Assembly (NCBI GenBank): GCA_949130495.1
Contig: OX422208.1
Coordinates: 398,620,561 to 398,684,560 of the forward strand
Source: Sambucus nigra
Taxonomy: Eukaryota; Streptophyta; Magnoliopsida; Dipsacales; Adoxaceae
Length of the DNA stretch: 64,000 bases
Reading direction: 5' to 3'
Shown: in pieces, positions 46,560 through 60,379 of the stretch
How the letters are laid out: the number at the start of each line of letters is the position of its first letter
Numbering within the stretch: the stretch's first letter is position 1
Made by a program: the position numbers and the translations under genes
The notes under the pieces: model-generated
The model's database searches: none
Told to the model about the DNA's origin: nothing
What the model saw: the letters and a program-made list of their open reading frames with translations, nothing else

Positions 46560-49500
46560 CCTTTAGAATTAATTCACCAATTCATTAGATTACCGCTAAA
46601 GTTTGAAGAGCTAAACTTTAGACCAATAATATTGTAGAAATGATGGCAAATCTTTTGTGCAATAGGACTAACCCAGAAAAGATGGTCTTTGTCTTCTTCA
46701 TAGGCCTCTATACAACATCTACATTTCTAGGCAAGAGGAATATGAATTCTTTTGATGTTCTAGTCAATTGCAATTCCTTTATGGAGGAGCCGCCACATGA
46801 AAAATGAATTTTGTTGGGAAATCCTCTTATCCCAAATTAGAGAAAAGGATAGTTGAATACAACCCTTATATCTCACCAAGTGCCAAGCTGATTTAATTGA
46901 AAGTTCTCCTTTCTTTGAAAAAATCCATTTTTCGGAATCAATTTCAAAATTATCAAAAAATTCCTCCCAATTATTTTGCATTCGCTTCCATACTTGAGAT
47001 AATGCAGAAATAGTTCCTCTAAAATTTTGAGCTTCCAACCTTTTGTATTTGGCATGCATGAATAGGATCCATAAGGAGTTGGAATTAAAATATTTCCACA
47101 AAAAATTATGAGCATAAGCAAGAGCAAGATCAGTCATGGATTTGAGATTCAGGCCTCCTTTTTCCTTTGTGGTGCAAATGTCTTTCCAGTTCAAACATTA
47201 GAATTTCGTCCTGTCTTCCTGTTTACCCCATAAAAACCGTGCTTTCAATCTATTTATGTGATTAAGAACGTTTACTAGAGGATTAATTGCCGCCAGAAGA
47301 TGGAGATGCATAAATTCTGCCACTAATTTGATAAGAGTAATCCTCCCCGCTTGAGATATACTTTGATGATTCCAATGATTAAGCTTCCTAACTAGCTTGT
47401 AAATAAAATTAGTGAAGTATGATTTCTTTTTCCTGCATGTAAATAAGGGGATCCCCAAATTAATGATTGGAAGATTTCTACATTTAAAATCTGTGACATT
47501 TTCCACTATTTTTTTTGCCACGTGATTCATTTCTCGGCAGATAGAATGATGTTTTGTCGCAATTTACCACTTGACCCGAGTTCTTTTCACACTCTTTCAA
47601 AAATTCTATGAGATGCTTTAGGTATCGGATATCACCATTTGCAAAGATAAGGGTGTCATCTGCAAAAGAAAGACAAGAGATAATTGGGCAACCCTTAGTT
47701 AGACCAAAATGAGTCAGTTTTCCACTTTCCATCATTTTTTGGATTCCACGATTTAGAACTTCCGAGGCTAACACGAATAATGTCGGTGATAGAGGGTCTC
47801 CTTGTCTCACCCCATTTTTGGATTTAAAAAATATGCATGCCTTCCCATTAACGACTACCGAGTACCAACAATTTGAGATCAATCTCCAAATTAAGTCAAT
47901 CACTATTTTTGAGAAGCCAAAACTCCTAAGCGTTTTGATGATGAACAACCATGATATTCTATTATATGCTTTCGACATATCCAGCTTAATGATAAGGTTT
48001 TATCCCCTCACTTTTTTTTAAATGATAACATCATCTCTTTTGCTAAAAGAACGTTTTCTAATATTGAGCGACCTTTGATAAAACCTGATTGAGATGGAGA
48101 TATAATATTGGGTAATATTTGCCCAATTCTTTTCGCAAAAATTTTGGAGATAACTTTGGACGAAAAGTTACAAAGACTAATAGGTCGAAGATCGCCACAA
48201 GATTTAGGATTTTTAATTTTTGGGATTAATACCATGCTCGTTGATGTTCAACGAACTGGTAATTCTTCTCCAACAAAAAACGGTCCTATAGACTTGTGTA
48301 GATTCGATTTTATAATATCCCAACAAATAATAAAAAAATACCGTTGAATTCATCTGGACCTGATGCCCCATCTTTATTCATGTCGCCTATAGCCTCGTCA
48401 ATTTCCTATATAGACGGGATATTGCTAATCAGCTCGTTATCATCTGGTTGCACTATTTTGGGAATGCATTCCCAGATATCTTCGGATCCATGGTTGTTAA
48501 CTCGGCTGCTACTGGACTCTTGATGTCTCGACTTATCCGAGTGTTTTCTAGCGTAACGTGGCTGCTCAGTTGAACTTGGGAGAGTTGCCATGTTAGCGTG
48601 TTGATGCAGTATCGAACTGCCGTTGTTCCTACTGCCACCAACCATTTTGTCCGAGCTAAGGATTTACTGGAATGAACACACAATTTCCTGCTCGACCACT
48701 TCATCATCCGTTAACCACTGCCCTTAGTTATTCAGAATTCTGGATATGTTGAGCTTGTCCCTCTTCTTCCTCATAAGTTCATGGAAGAACTTCGTGTTCG
48801 TATCCCTTTCTTTGCCCCATCTTGTTCTAGACTTTAGTTTCCAGTATTCCTCTTCTCTATTAAAGGCTTTTAAGTATTCTGCTTGGTATCTGTGGAATTT
48901 AATCCTTTTTTCTAAAGAAGGGTTCGCATCAAATTCCATCTCGACCTCCAACATATCATCTGCTACCTTTCTATCCATTTGAAAAATATCTCTGAATTTA
49001 CTTCTCGACCAGATTTTGAGAAAGGATTTTACCCTTTTAAGTTTTTTCACAAAAACATTTAATAGTCTACCCTTGACATCATGATTCCAAGCTTGTTCCA
49101 CCACCTTAAGGAAATCTTCACTTTTATGCCAGAATAACAGAAATTTGAAGGGTTTGGGATTGGTGTTGTTTTCTACTTTAATTTTGAGTAGAAATAGGAT
49201 ATTATCCGATTTTGTCCTATTGAGATGTTCCACCGAGCTTATAAAATTACCATTCATCCATTCGGTATTACCCATCACTCTATCAAGTCGAGCCCATATA
49301 CGAGCATTACCTTCGTGATTATTACACCAAGTAAACTAGGAAACTTTGAAATTAATTTCTTGTAACCCTACATTTAAAAGTGTCAAGTTGAAGTCCATCA
49401 CCCCTTCCTAGTTTATTTTATTCCCTCTAATTTTTTCGTCATTCGAGGCCACGATATTAGAGTCTCCTCCAACTGCCCATTTCATATCTCCCAGGTTTGA

Positions 49501-49867
49501 TAAATATTCAAGATCATCCCATAATGACATTCTTTCAAGTCTATTGCATTTTGCATAAACTGCCGTAAAGAGGATCGGATTGGAAAAAAAAACTATTAGA
49601 TAACTAAAGGGAGAACGATTGAGAGCCGTCATGAGCTAATGTCACTTTCCAATTATTTTTCCAAAAGATCCAAATTTTATTATTTCTATTGGCTAAGCCA
49701 CCCTCAAAATTCATCTTCTTAGACACCTCTTCAAGTTTATTTCCTTCAATTTTTGGTTCTAATAAAGCCACAATGGAAATCGCAAGAATGCGAATTAATC
49801 TTTTAAGTCTTCGAACCGAGGGACCATTTCCCACACCTCTAATATTCCAAAAGATTCCTTGGATCAT
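46560..49867 (-). pseudogene. LINE ORF2: endonuclease-reverse transcriptase, copy B, broken
   Basis: The endonuclease starts at 49867 (WNIRGVG, LLEPKIE, VGGDSN). The catalytic SDH of copy A reads SDN here (about 49205), so the general-base His is lost. The reverse transcriptase shows VLIPKIKNP, LRPISLCN, MSKAYNR, GVRQGDPLSP and an intact SFADD active site. The thumb and connection part (47530-47198) is followed by a zf-RVT-like C-terminus (47194-46560: W-F-G-ELSIKSAWHL, FMWRLLHKGIAID, then CRCC...HLFW after two stops). Frameshifts occur near 49620, 48720, 48400, 48000 and 47195. Confidence 0.88.
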
Positions 49868-51366
49868 TGAGAAACAACAAAGATTAAAGTTTTAGAATTC
49901 TTACCTCTAGAACGGGTTTGAATTTTAGGAGTATTCATGGTTGCATAATTCTTTCTCGGTCTTCTCTTTCTTACTACTGTAAACCCAGCTTCTTCCTCTA
50001 CTGTTTCTTCCACCAATATCTTCTTGTCAAGTCTTGGAATTTTTTTGGAAATGTCTTGTGAAAAGGACTCCCAATCATCATTTACCTCTCCCACCAAGTG
50101 AGTTTTCGAATCTGATGCATATAGGTATCGCCATTCTTCTGCAATGTTCCTGTCAGTTGAGATTCTTGGTGCCTTAGGAAATAAGAAAAGATTTTTCATG
50201 GTTGTGGGGTCCATAATTACTTTCTTGAGTTTTGGAATATTAGCCATTTCATAATCCCAATCAATTGTAGATTTCTCCATGTCTTCATGCAAACTAGGGT
50301 TAACTCCATTTCTATCATTACCCGGTTGAATCTCTCCTTCTGCCAACTCTGAGTTATTAGTAGCTAATATTTCAAAAGAATTATTTATATCTAGGGTCGT
50401 GTCCTGCTTAGTGGCATTAACTGCTGTTGAATTCTTGACAGCTTCACTAGACCTGGGTATATCAGGATCATCTTGCAACTTATTTCTTACAGGTCCCAAA
50501 TCTTCTTGAGTCTTCTAGATTGGTTTCCAAATACGTCTTAGCGTCAGCTGGACTTCTTGAGTGGTTTTATCTACATTCTCCACCATATAAGTGTGATCGT
50601 CTTCCTTCTTACAACTTAAGCCGTCATGTCCCTATTTCGAGCAGATATGACAATAGGGAGGAATGTTTTCATAGCAAATCTTCTGCCAAAAACCTGCTTC
50701 TTTCGTCCAAATCATCTTGGGTAGTTGCTTCAACACGTTAACTTCAACGCAAACCCTAGACATGTTAGGTCGAGATAGAGTACACGTTGCCTCATCAAGC
50801 TTAATGGGATTGCCAACCGCTTTAGCAATGGAAAAGAAGGTGGACTTAGAAAAAAAATGGACAGGAAGGTATGGAAGATTAACCCAGACAGGGATTAGCA
50901 GGCTATCTATATTGGTTTTGAAGTAAGGGGACCATTTAATAACTCTCATAGGAAACCTGTGTATATACCAGAGGTCTCGCATCCACATCCGATGAAAGTC
51001 TTCCTCGTATTGGAGACAAATCAAAACATGTTTAGAATCCAAAAGTCCCACTGAGAAATCTATTTTGAGTGAAAACGTCAAGAATATTTTCCTAATAGTA
51101 TCAAGCGATGGTATCCTATGGTGAAATTGACCTATCAAAACGTATTTGAATGGAGTAGCTAGAGCGCTAATGCCTTCGTTGGAAAAGAAAAGGGTTATCT
51201 CCCCTTTATATTGCGAAGCCGAAAGAATGGGAAGATGAGCATCTGTATCCTTATTGTTGGACAGGATATCAACGAATGTTTTCACTGCATACCTGTTATG
51301 GGTTTTCTCATCATTCTCTCTGACATCGGGAGGTTTCGTATCAGTATTAGGGTCCAGTGCCGCCAT
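49864..51366 (-). pseudogene. LINE ORF1: DUF4283/zinc-knuckle protein, copy B, broken
   Basis: It starts at the ATG at 51366 (MAALDPNTD), matching copy A. An in-frame GTG at 51384 extends the frame but is not the likely start. The DUF4283-like region is uninterrupted here (51366-50632), unlike copy A, up to the zinc knuckle CHICSK-stop-GHDGLSC. The basic C-terminal part is 50499-49864 and overlaps ORF2 by 4 bases. The knuckle stop and the stop near 50517 are shared with copy A. Confidence 0.86.
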
Positions 51367-51704
51367 GCTGGTAGGGTTCCACACAGTGGGAGAGAGAGGA
51401 AAGAGGATAGAGGAGAGTTTAGTTCACAAAATTAGTGCTTAATAAAATTAGAAAAAAAGGTTTTTGAAAAAAAATTATTTTCACCTAAAGGACACACAAA
51501 AGGGACTTTACAGAGACATTCTACTTCATGATACAAGTGCTGATCAGAGTGAAGGTGGGATTTGGTGGTTCAAGATTTTTATATATTCAGAGAACATACA
51601 TCTCACTATTCCTTTCAAATATTTTACTTTGGACAATACGTAAAGTAAATATGGGGCAGATAACACATAATAATTATAGTGTATGTGTGTATATATATAT
51701 ATAT

Positions 51705-51898
51705 GCAATACTGATCTTGTGCGGACCATTCTGCATTTTAAGAGTGTGGACCGAACATGTATCACCTGGCGGCGAGCCTAAAAATTATTAGCTAAATTAT
51801 TGGCACACTCTCTCTCTTTTCTGGGTTCACCACCAGGTAACACATGTCCGGTCTGCACTTTTAAAATGCATTCTGATTCGCACAAGAACAATACTTCA
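51705..51898. mobile_element. Short inverted-repeat element, family alpha, copy 3
   Basis: Duplicate of 4484-4680. Its left arm reads gaccgaacatgtatcacc where copy A has gaactgaacatgtatcacc, closer to the inverse of the right arm (ggtaacacatgtccggtc). TA runs flank both ends. Confidence 0.72.
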
Positions 51899-54586
51899 TA
51901 TATATATATATATATATATATATACTCACTTGCTTTTATTTTATGTGTATTCAAGTATTATGAAATAACTAACATTTATGTACATATGATAGATTAATGA
52001 AAATTCAACAATTTATACAAGGGTCACTACCTTTAGGAGTCATTAGATTATACTGAATTGCTCCAGGTGTAAGTAATGGGGATTAAAATAAAGAGTAACT
52101 AGTTATCACCCAGTGTCACGTATGGACATTTTATAAAAAGTCCATGGTAATAGTTATTAGTAACAAGAAAACATTGTGAGAATTTATACTTACATGTTTG
52201 CACCTCATTTTTCATGAAATAAAATGTGCAACACAACAAATGGGTTGTTAATCTAATTTCTTTTAGAGAGAGATAAGGTTGTTTTGCTAAATTGTGTTTT
52301 GATTACCTGGACAATCTAGAAATAAACTTTGAGTTGATTCATGATCTAATTAATTACATTCTTATGTACTTGGTGAATTGGGAGGTTTGAGAATTACAGT
52401 AAAATTATTTTTAAGGGACACTCCTATCTATGGAATACTCCCGTATCAATATTGGATATGATGGAAGGATTCAAGATATGATAATCGAGAATAGAAGGGA
52501 TCACAACTATCATTTCCATTAATCCAGAAAATAATACAAGAATCCCTAGATATCAGTTATGATTGCTAGTTAATTAGATAAGATTTTGATTAAAACGATT
52601 GAATCAGTTGATTGTAATTAATATTAATTAATTCACGCGGTGATTCAATTAATTCCATGTTATGCTCAGGGGTGAACTTAATGGGCCACACACAATAGGA
52701 GAGTTATGAAAACTTTTGGGGACTTTATAATTAGGTAGGGTTGAATTGGATAAAATATTAAAGGACAAAGTAAGGTGATCATATTTATAATAGCAATAAC
52801 CTCAGTTTTTACTTAAAAATTTGAATGTCAATGGAAGCCTAATGGATAAGGTTCGTAGAGAGTACAAATCCTAAATATAATAGGCTGAACATACTCCCCA
52901 TCATATATATATATATATATATATATAGTTTTTGTTATGATCATGTGATCGTATTCAATATTGTACATGAAGGATTTAAGATTCAAGTTCAAAGGTTCAC
53001 GAAAAGCTTATAATAAGTGTAATTCGATTTAATCTTCTTTTAGATTTGTTTTGTGTGTCGTTACATTCGAAAGACAAAACTTGCTAAAAGATTATAATCG
53101 TAAATATTTTTTACATTACTTTATCATCTTTTAATCTTTCTTTCGTGTACAAGGTTGATACTTGGGTGATGTTACTACACCGTATAATCTTGGGAGTGGC
53201 TTGAGCTTGTGCATAGAATCAACAATTGTCATACAGGGTTTGTTTCTTGGCTAAGTGTGAGCTACTAAAAATGTAATGATGTTTGATATGGAGAATCCAC
53301 GTGACCTTTTCTTTATTGTGAACTTTACGGCGAATTTACAAACCTCTTATACTAGTGGCCACTCTGCTAATTTTTCTGTCACGTATCATCCTGCATGATT
53401 AAGAGAATTGCAATGAGGTATCTAGGTGAGAACCATCTCATTTTTTACTTCTTTTATGAGGTCAAATGAAATTTGAGATAGGAGTTCTCAAAGTTTTTGG
53501 ATGAAGGAGATTGGACTCAGGTGGATAGGTCCCACTGAATCTAACGAGGTTGGCAGACTACCTATAATGGGATCCTGATGATGACATGAGTGGGCACAAA
53601 CCCAAATCCAGCTTGAAGAATTAGTGGTGCCTCTATTTGATGGGTTTGTTCTTATCTTAGATCCATGATCTCATATTAGATGATTTTTTTGGACGCAATA
53701 CGATTCTGTTGTTGTTGTTTTATAACCTGGTCCAAGGTGGAAGGGTCTTTAGATTCGTTGGTCGACAAGGATGTGGATGATGGGAAAAATCAATAATTTT
53801 TAGGTGGGATGTTGCTGTGAAAAACTAAACAATAACTCTATAATGAGTGGGGCACTTTATTTTTACATTTACAGAAAGAGACTAACAAAAGGATTGGATG
53901 TTTGACTCGGGCGAGAAAGAACATATATTGTAAGAATCGGCATCTCATTATTCATTTTTAATATTAAAACATACAATTTTATATCGTAATAATGAGAGGT
54001 AAACACGTCAGTACAAGTTCTCACAGTTTTGTTTGTCAGTATTATCTGTTACTCTGACTTTTTAAGAAGACGTCAATGCATGATGCAGGTTGATAACAAA
54101 TTACTCATATTTTTGAACCCCATTATTTACATCTTGAGCAACTCAAAATAATATAATGGCTTCCAAGGTTAGTGTCTCTCGTTTACCTTATTGGGATGGG
54201 ATCCACCACCCATGTGTGGTGGTCTCTTCTATTGTCTCATGAGGGTTACCATCCAAACTAGTAAAAGACATATAAGTAAGTATTCAATGTACTATTTTTT
54301 GCCCGTTTTTTCTTATCTATTAATTAGTTTGAATTATTTTTAATTTAAAATTAATTTACTTTTTAAAGTTTTTGAATCACTTTTAATTTAGAAAGACACG
54401 TGGTTGCTAAGGTTAACATTTCTCATGACTATTTAGGGAAAGTCTAATTAGAATTTGAAAGGCATTATAATAAAAATAAAAATTTGTAATGTGTTAAAGT
54501 CGAAGAACCCCAAAGATATAAGTAGTTTCACACACTTATACCTCTAATACTATAGTATTAGAGGTTAATGAGATATCGTAATGAAA
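51899..54586. other. Unassigned AT-rich DNA, duplicate of 4681-7384
   Basis: It has the same content as the copy A segment, with TA runs at 51899-51924 and 52903-52927. No gene was seen. Confidence 0.7.
54540..54565. repeat. 26-bp perfect palindrome, copy B
   Basis: Identical to 7338-7363 and again 21 bp outside the LTR. Confidence 0.95.
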
Positions 54587-55555
54587 TGTGACACCCCTCC
54601 TAATTAAACCTTGGGTGATCTAGCCTTAATTTAATTTAAAACAAGTTTCTTAAATGGATAATTCTTAGCATCAGTGTCGAAAACTTTTTAATTACTAATC
54701 ACCTAAGTAACATTAAGCTAATGCCAAATTTTATCTTCATTAAACTGATAAACAACTCATGCGGAATAATATGATTTAAGTAATACTAAACCAAATATCA
54801 TAAATAACTGAATGAAATAAAGTTTCGCCGAAAACCACGGCTGAAATAAAACTAACTCCAAATCCAAGATATCTGAATAACTACAAAAGTAAAGATTGGA
54901 CAACATGTCCCCAAATTGAGAGTACTAAAATTGAGATCTTACACTAGATTTGAAACAAAGGAATCGTATAAGCAAGCCCTGCAACATCCACATGTGTTGC
55001 AGCTCCAAAAACCCTGGAATGAATTCATGCTGGGTGTCCCTGTGGCTAGGCACCTAAAAGGTTTTTAAAAAGGATTTTACATAACAAGAGTTAGTATTCA
55101 AAATAATTTAAAAATATTTTGCAAGAAGCTATCATAAATATGAGTTATTGATTATACATGTTAAGATTTCGTACACTCTCTTGAATTACCTCACCCCTCT
55201 CCTATAGTGCACACCTAACGTCGGTATTTAGTCCATCTAGCTATACTACCCAAGGTAACTAGACTAGAATACTCCACTGGTCTCATCTACTCTCTAAGTC
55301 ACCATATCATACACGTAGTATTTTAATAGTTCATATCTCATTTGTTTTACACGTAGATAACTTATTAATTTCTGGTTATCTTTGTTCTTCTTTTATAATT
55401 AAGTCTCACCACTTAATTATTACTAAAATATTATCAGTACATCTTATTATCTACTATTCATATTGATAGATTATACCTACAGTATACATTTATCACACGC
55501 CATATACTAAATATTAGTTATCCCTAATATATCCTTATAACACACATAAAGGACT

Positions 55556-55759
55556 CTTGGTTTGGAATAACTCATCGACCCCAAGTAAGAGTCGGTTCGG
55601 AATAATACATCGACCCCAACTATTTATATATATACACAAATTTTGGCTCAGACTCTTTCGTTACAACACCAGTTTTAAGGTTTGGTTCAGCATTCTTCAT
55701 CGACCCCAAAGATATAATAAATCTATGTTAGTTCGGAATATCTCATCGACCCTAACATA
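55556..55759 (-). other. Hairpin array, copy B
   Basis: Hairpin 1 (55556-55560/55581-55585) and hairpin 4 (55724-55731/55752-55759, 8-bp stem) are intact. In hairpin 4 the loop's first base has changed (a to t), giving the same ttcgg start as hairpins 2 and 3. Hairpin 2 has one stem base changed (gttgg to gtcgg) and hairpin 3 loses its outermost pair. Loop length stays 20 in all four. Confidence 0.72.
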
Positions 55760-56235
55760 ATCAATTTCGGTATAATTCTCTTAACCTAAAAGTTCATACA
55801 ATTCAATAGGTACACACCCGACCTATCATTCATGTTCGTACGTAATATTTTATTCTCTTATATTCACCGTACTTTTTAATTTACGATTTATTATCACGAT
55901 CGCATTTAATTGAGTATATGCACTGCTCTAAGGGCCCTAATTACCCATCCAATTAATTCAGTAGTTATTTCATCTTTACCCTACTGATAATTATTTTGAA
56001 TTCATGTTAACTCCCTTCGTAACTTAAATTCACCATTTTTGATACTCGAAACGTTCGTTCTTTGCTTATCTAGTCATTTTCTAAGTCTTTCTCTCAATGA
56101 CTATGATGGGTCTCAACCCTCTACTTATTGGTCTTTATTAAGTCCTAGGATAGGTATAAAAGCACTCTAAACTTCCCAATAAGTGACGACCATCGAAGGA
56201 AATTCACTCAATAAGATTTTTCAAGAAACAACAGG

Positions 56236-56315
56236 GGTCGATCGATCGACCTTCATCATCAATCGATCGACTAATGAACATCGATCGATCGATCTTCATA
56301 GTTGATCGATCGACT
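56236..56315. repeat. TCGATCGA palindrome cluster, copy B
   Basis: GGTCGATCGATCGACC at 56236-56251, then TCGATCGA, ATCGATCGATCGAT and AGTTGATCGATCGACT. The last has one mismatch compared with copy A. Confidence 0.94.
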
Positions 56316-57321
56316 GTTCTGGGCAACTTCTACCTGTTTCGTCTTTCTTAAGTTTTAACCCCTCCAAACTCCATTAAATCTTCTGAAACTCCCTACTAAC
56401 ATCACCAATTAGTTTATATATGGATATAGACTATTCCTAACGTTAATATATCATCAAATCTTCACGAAAATCATCAAAGAACCAATATTATTCTTAACTT
56501 CTCAAAACCCTAGATATATGGTTTCTTTATCTTAAATCATCATATACCCAGATTTATATTTCGTAATAAGAATAATATTTCTTCTATAACTTAATCCTCT
56601 ACAGATGTAAATCTAACTACATGCAAGTCCTATCCCAAACACGTATCAAAACTTCCTCCAAGAATTATTCAAACCCATTTCTTCTACATATATTATACAT
56701 GGATATTATAACTCAGATTTAGATTTTGTAAATAACCACTTGCCTTGATTCAGAGATGATCTGATTTCATGGTTGTTGTAGAGTTTGATTATTTGTCTCC
56801 TTCAATTTTCACTCTTCAATTGCTTGAGTTTCAAGGATTTCTTTGAATCTCTCACACTTCTTCTTTTTATGCTTTGAGAATAACTTCTCTTTTCTCTTCA
56901 ATGGCCTTTCCGTGAGTTATGAGGTTTCTAACCCTAATTCCTTATTTAATCAGATGATAAAAGAATCTAAAATTCGTAGGTCCTCCCACTCCTATCTTTT
57001 AAAAGACCAAAATGCCCCTGAATGGTCCTAACTTAGTCCAAAGATGTCCCGGGACCCAACTAGTACCCCTGGGTATACCATTTTGACTATTTTGACCCTT
57101 TCGGAGCTAACCGTGACCTCTAAATTGTCATTTGAGTCACTCATATAATATTTCTTATCTCAACCTCTCGTTAGCCCATCTTTGTCTCTCGGTTAAGATT
57201 TAAATCATACACGCCCATATCACTCGTTATGACGTAAGGAAAATTCATGAGTTATTCACAAGTCATTTTCAGTAACTCGACTTAAAATATTAAATCATCC
57301 CATTTAACATTTAGATCATCT

Positions 57322-57479
57322 TAAATTACTCTACTCACGTAATTTAAATATAAGTTCTCATTAAATTACTCAACTCACGTAATTTAAATATAAGGTCTCA
57401 TTAAATTACTCTACTTACGTAATTAAAATATATTGTCACATTAAATTACTCTACTCACGTAATTTAAATATAAGGTCTG
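57322..57479 (-). repeat. Four 40-bp U3 tandem repeats, copy B
   Basis: Units at 57322, 57362, 57402 and 57442, colinear with copy A. The fourth unit keeps ttactctactcacg where copy A has a shortened form. Confidence 0.88.
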
Positions 57480-57588
57480 TATTTACTATTTAATCACTCC
57501 ATTAATTAAATTCTAAATACATAGAAATACGGGGTATTACATACTCCCCCCCTTACAAAGGAATTTTGTCCTCAAAACTAGAATATAC

Positions 57589-58215
57589 CTACGGTGAACA
57601 ACTCTGGATATTTCTCTCGCTATCCTCTTCCCGCTCCCAAGTCGACTCGTCAGTATTGTGGTGCCCCCACTGCACTCGCACAAACGGCACGACTTTGGAT
57701 CGTAGTTTACCCTCGCTATGATCCAGAATAGCTACAAGTCTCTCCTCATACGAGACATCAGGCTGCCAATCAATCTCCTCTCGTGGGACATGCAAGAAGG
57801 CTCTCTCGCTCCTCTTGTATTTCTTCAGCAACGCCACATGGAACACGTCGTGTATTCGTTGAAGATTTTCTGAAAGTCCCAATCTGTATGTTACCGGCCC
57901 CACACTCTCGATAATAGGGAACGGTCCTACAAATATCGGCGCTAACTTCCCCTTTTTGTCGAATCTCATAATTCCCTTCATAGGAGATACCCGAATCAAC
58001 ACCTGGTCACCCACCTCAAGCTCTACGTGTCTCCTAGCGGCGTCAGCATAACTTTTCTGCCGATCTTAAGCTATCCGAATATGTTCCCGAATTAATTTTA
58101 TTTGACAGAAGTCTCCTGTATCATCTCCGGCCCCAATAGCTTGTTGTCCCCCACCTCTAACCAACAAGCGAGTGAACGACAAGGCCTCCCATAAAGTGCC
58201 TCGAATGGTATCGCC
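57589..58215 (-). pseudogene. Chromovirus integrase C-terminus and chromodomain, copy B
   Basis: It has the same protein as copy A, but the chromodomain is in frame. After VAILDHSEGKLRSKVVPFV it continues RVQWGHHNTDESTWEREEDS before a stop at 57589, which gives the aromatic and acidic residues typical of retroelement chromodomains. These domains steer integration to marked chromatin. The in-frame stop upstream (near 58070) and the missing catalytic core show it is a relic. Confidence 0.87.
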
Positions 58216-60150
58216 TGATCGACGACCATGAAGTTTCCAGAAATGGTATCGCCTTCGTAGAGTACATACTCATATACTCATTCGACATCGTTTACCATCA
58301 CCGACAGAGCCGATAGGTCGCCAACCAAGCTCAAGAGAATAAGCCTTACCATAGCGTACACCTTCGATCATCTCATACTCTCCATTTCTTTGCTACTTTC
58401 AGATCCTATCCTGATAATCAAAAGCCTCTGATAATAGATATCTCAAATATGAAGGGAATTTATTACAAATATAGGTTGGCCCAAGTGTGATAGAGGTTGA
58501 CATATTATCCCGTGTGATAGAGATTTTGTTATGAATTTAGAATACTGTGATGTTTTTGGAAATTTCTATTGTATTTGGCATATAGTAGTTCTTTTAGTAT
58601 GTTGTTAAATTTCAAATAGATTTGAGTATTTTTCATGGAAAATGATTTTTTTTTTAAATGGGAAGTATGCATTGATAACAAAAAAAATTGGGCCCAGAAT
58701 GTGAAGTTTGCTTCAAATGTGAGTGGAAAGTAAAAAAAATGTTAGAGAATAGCTACGCATTTTGCGTTTATTTTTCATGATAAGTGATTTTTTTAGCTAC
58801 ATAATGTGAAGTATTTAGCTACAGAATATGAAGTACTCATTGAGAACATATAAAAACTTATGCATCAAATTGGGTCTTCACAGGAAGTATGGGAAAAAAT
58901 ATTAGAAGGAGGTCATTATGCTTCAAATGGGTTCCTATGATGAAACATCCTATAGTCACATCAATCTCTATGTTATATAAAAAAATCAATGCACTTTATT
59001 CTCTTGATTGAATCAGTTACTCACAAAATTGTAAAATACAGATTTTAGATCAGAGTTCTATATTTTCATGTTTACAAAACCAATCATTATAATACCTTTA
59101 ATATTACGTATTGAGTCATTTAAACAATTATGCAGAAAACATGATCAAATATTAAGGTGTAAAGTCAAACTTTTTAAACTGAATAGTTTTTAAACTACTT
59201 TAGAAAGAGGTAAATATTTTGAGATATAAGGTTTTCAATCTTAAAAATTATGTATGAATCATACTAATAATGGGTTTGGTAAAATCTTATTTTCTCAACT
59301 TGGCTTACACTCAATTGAAGTTTTTATTGTTCATTTTACCATTTTGATTCCATTTATTCTGTAAAAGTTAAATGCATATTTTTCAATGTGTATTTGGATT
59401 TACTACCGGAGAGGTATATGAAAATCACAAGTTGCGTGAAGATCCTGAAATATTTATATTTCCATTTTCTCAACATATAAAAAAAAACATATCGTACTAT
59501 TTTGATTACAAAATCTTCAGGAAATCTAACCATTACTAAAGTAACGATTCCAATCACTTTGTACATTCCTCATTCTGATCCTATGCTTATTCTTTATAAC
59601 AATTGGAGGCAAATGAAGTAATGGTGGGTAAATAGCAAAAGAGGAAGGAGCTCTCACTAATTCTCAACATTTCAAGTTGTGTAATTATTTATGGCTTTAG
59701 CAGACTTTGTTGTTTTTACTATAAATTGCCTTTGGTTTGTTATATTGACATAAAATATTGTGTTTCTAGCAATTTGATGAATTAGTCCCTTTGTTTATAA
59801 CACATTTTAAGCATTAAATTTTTTTTGTTTGATTTGGTCATTGGGTTTATAATCTCAAGTTTACGAGTGACTTGAAAATCTTATATACCTTATATTTTTA
59901 TGTAAAAATCAACATGATGGATTGATTGCCGAGAAGAAATTGAAAATTTTGCCATTTTCTTCTGGAAAAACAGTATTACTTTTTTTGGAACGCTTTTATA
60001 CTGTTTATTATGTCTTTCATTAGAGTGTAAACACAAATTTCCTTTCAATAAAATAAATATTATATTTGTTTTCACATCTCTTCGTATGATATATTTACGT
60101 CTGTGCATAGCGCGGGGTACTTGTTAGTGTATATATATATATATATATAT
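58216..60150. other. Unassigned AT-rich DNA, duplicate of 11016-12956
   Basis: No gene was seen. It ends in a TA run (60129-60150) that leads into the alpha element. Confidence 0.65.
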
Positions 60151-60334
60151 GCACAGTAGTGCCGATTAGTCCGTATTTTAAGAATTCGGACCGGACATGT
60201 GTCACCTGACGGTGAACCCAGAGAAGAGAGAGCGTGTGCCTATAATTTATCCGATAATTTTTAGGCTCACCACCTGGTGAAATATGTCCGGTCCGCACTT
60301 TTCAAATGCGGACTAGTCCGCAAAAGAACATTAT

Positions 60335-60335
<1 letters not shown>
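60151..60335. mobile_element. Short inverted-repeat element, family alpha, copy 4
   Basis: Duplicate of 12957-13149 with a short deletion in the left arm (the ctcttgtgcg segment is missing), so the arms no longer pair fully. Confidence 0.72.

Positions 60336-60374
<39 letters not shown>
60335..60374. repeat. (TA)n(TG)n microsatellite
   Basis: A short compound tract at the place where copy A has about 1 kb of fold-back elements and longer microsatellites. Confidence 0.95.
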
Positions 60375-60379
60375 AAACA

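Larger units (their letters stand above)
46251..51480 (-). mobile_element. L1-type LINE, copy B, full 3' end present
   Basis: It has the same element as copy A plus the 3' segment missing there. The A-rich tail appears on the plus strand as a T run followed leftward by ATT repeats (46225-46250). ORF1, ORF2 and the C-terminal zinc-binding domain can be followed in order. It abuts the SIRE-like LTR on its 3' side. The 5' limit is approximate. Confidence 0.88.
54587..58215 (-). mobile_element. Chromovirus 3' remnant, copy B
   Basis: LTR 54587-57541 (2,955 bp), purine tract from 57542, and integrase tail with chromodomain 58215-57589. The truncation is the same as in copy A. Confidence 0.85.
47208..60379. 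repeat. Copy B of the segmental duplication
   Basis: It pairs with positions 1-13150 base for base with few differences, and again at the gtgaaaca immediately before 60380 (copy A 14161-14168). Homology probably continues left to the LINE end at 46251, but the partner sequence is outside the window. Between 13150 and 14160 copy A has about 1 kb of fold-back elements and microsatellites that copy B lacks. Confidence 0.95.
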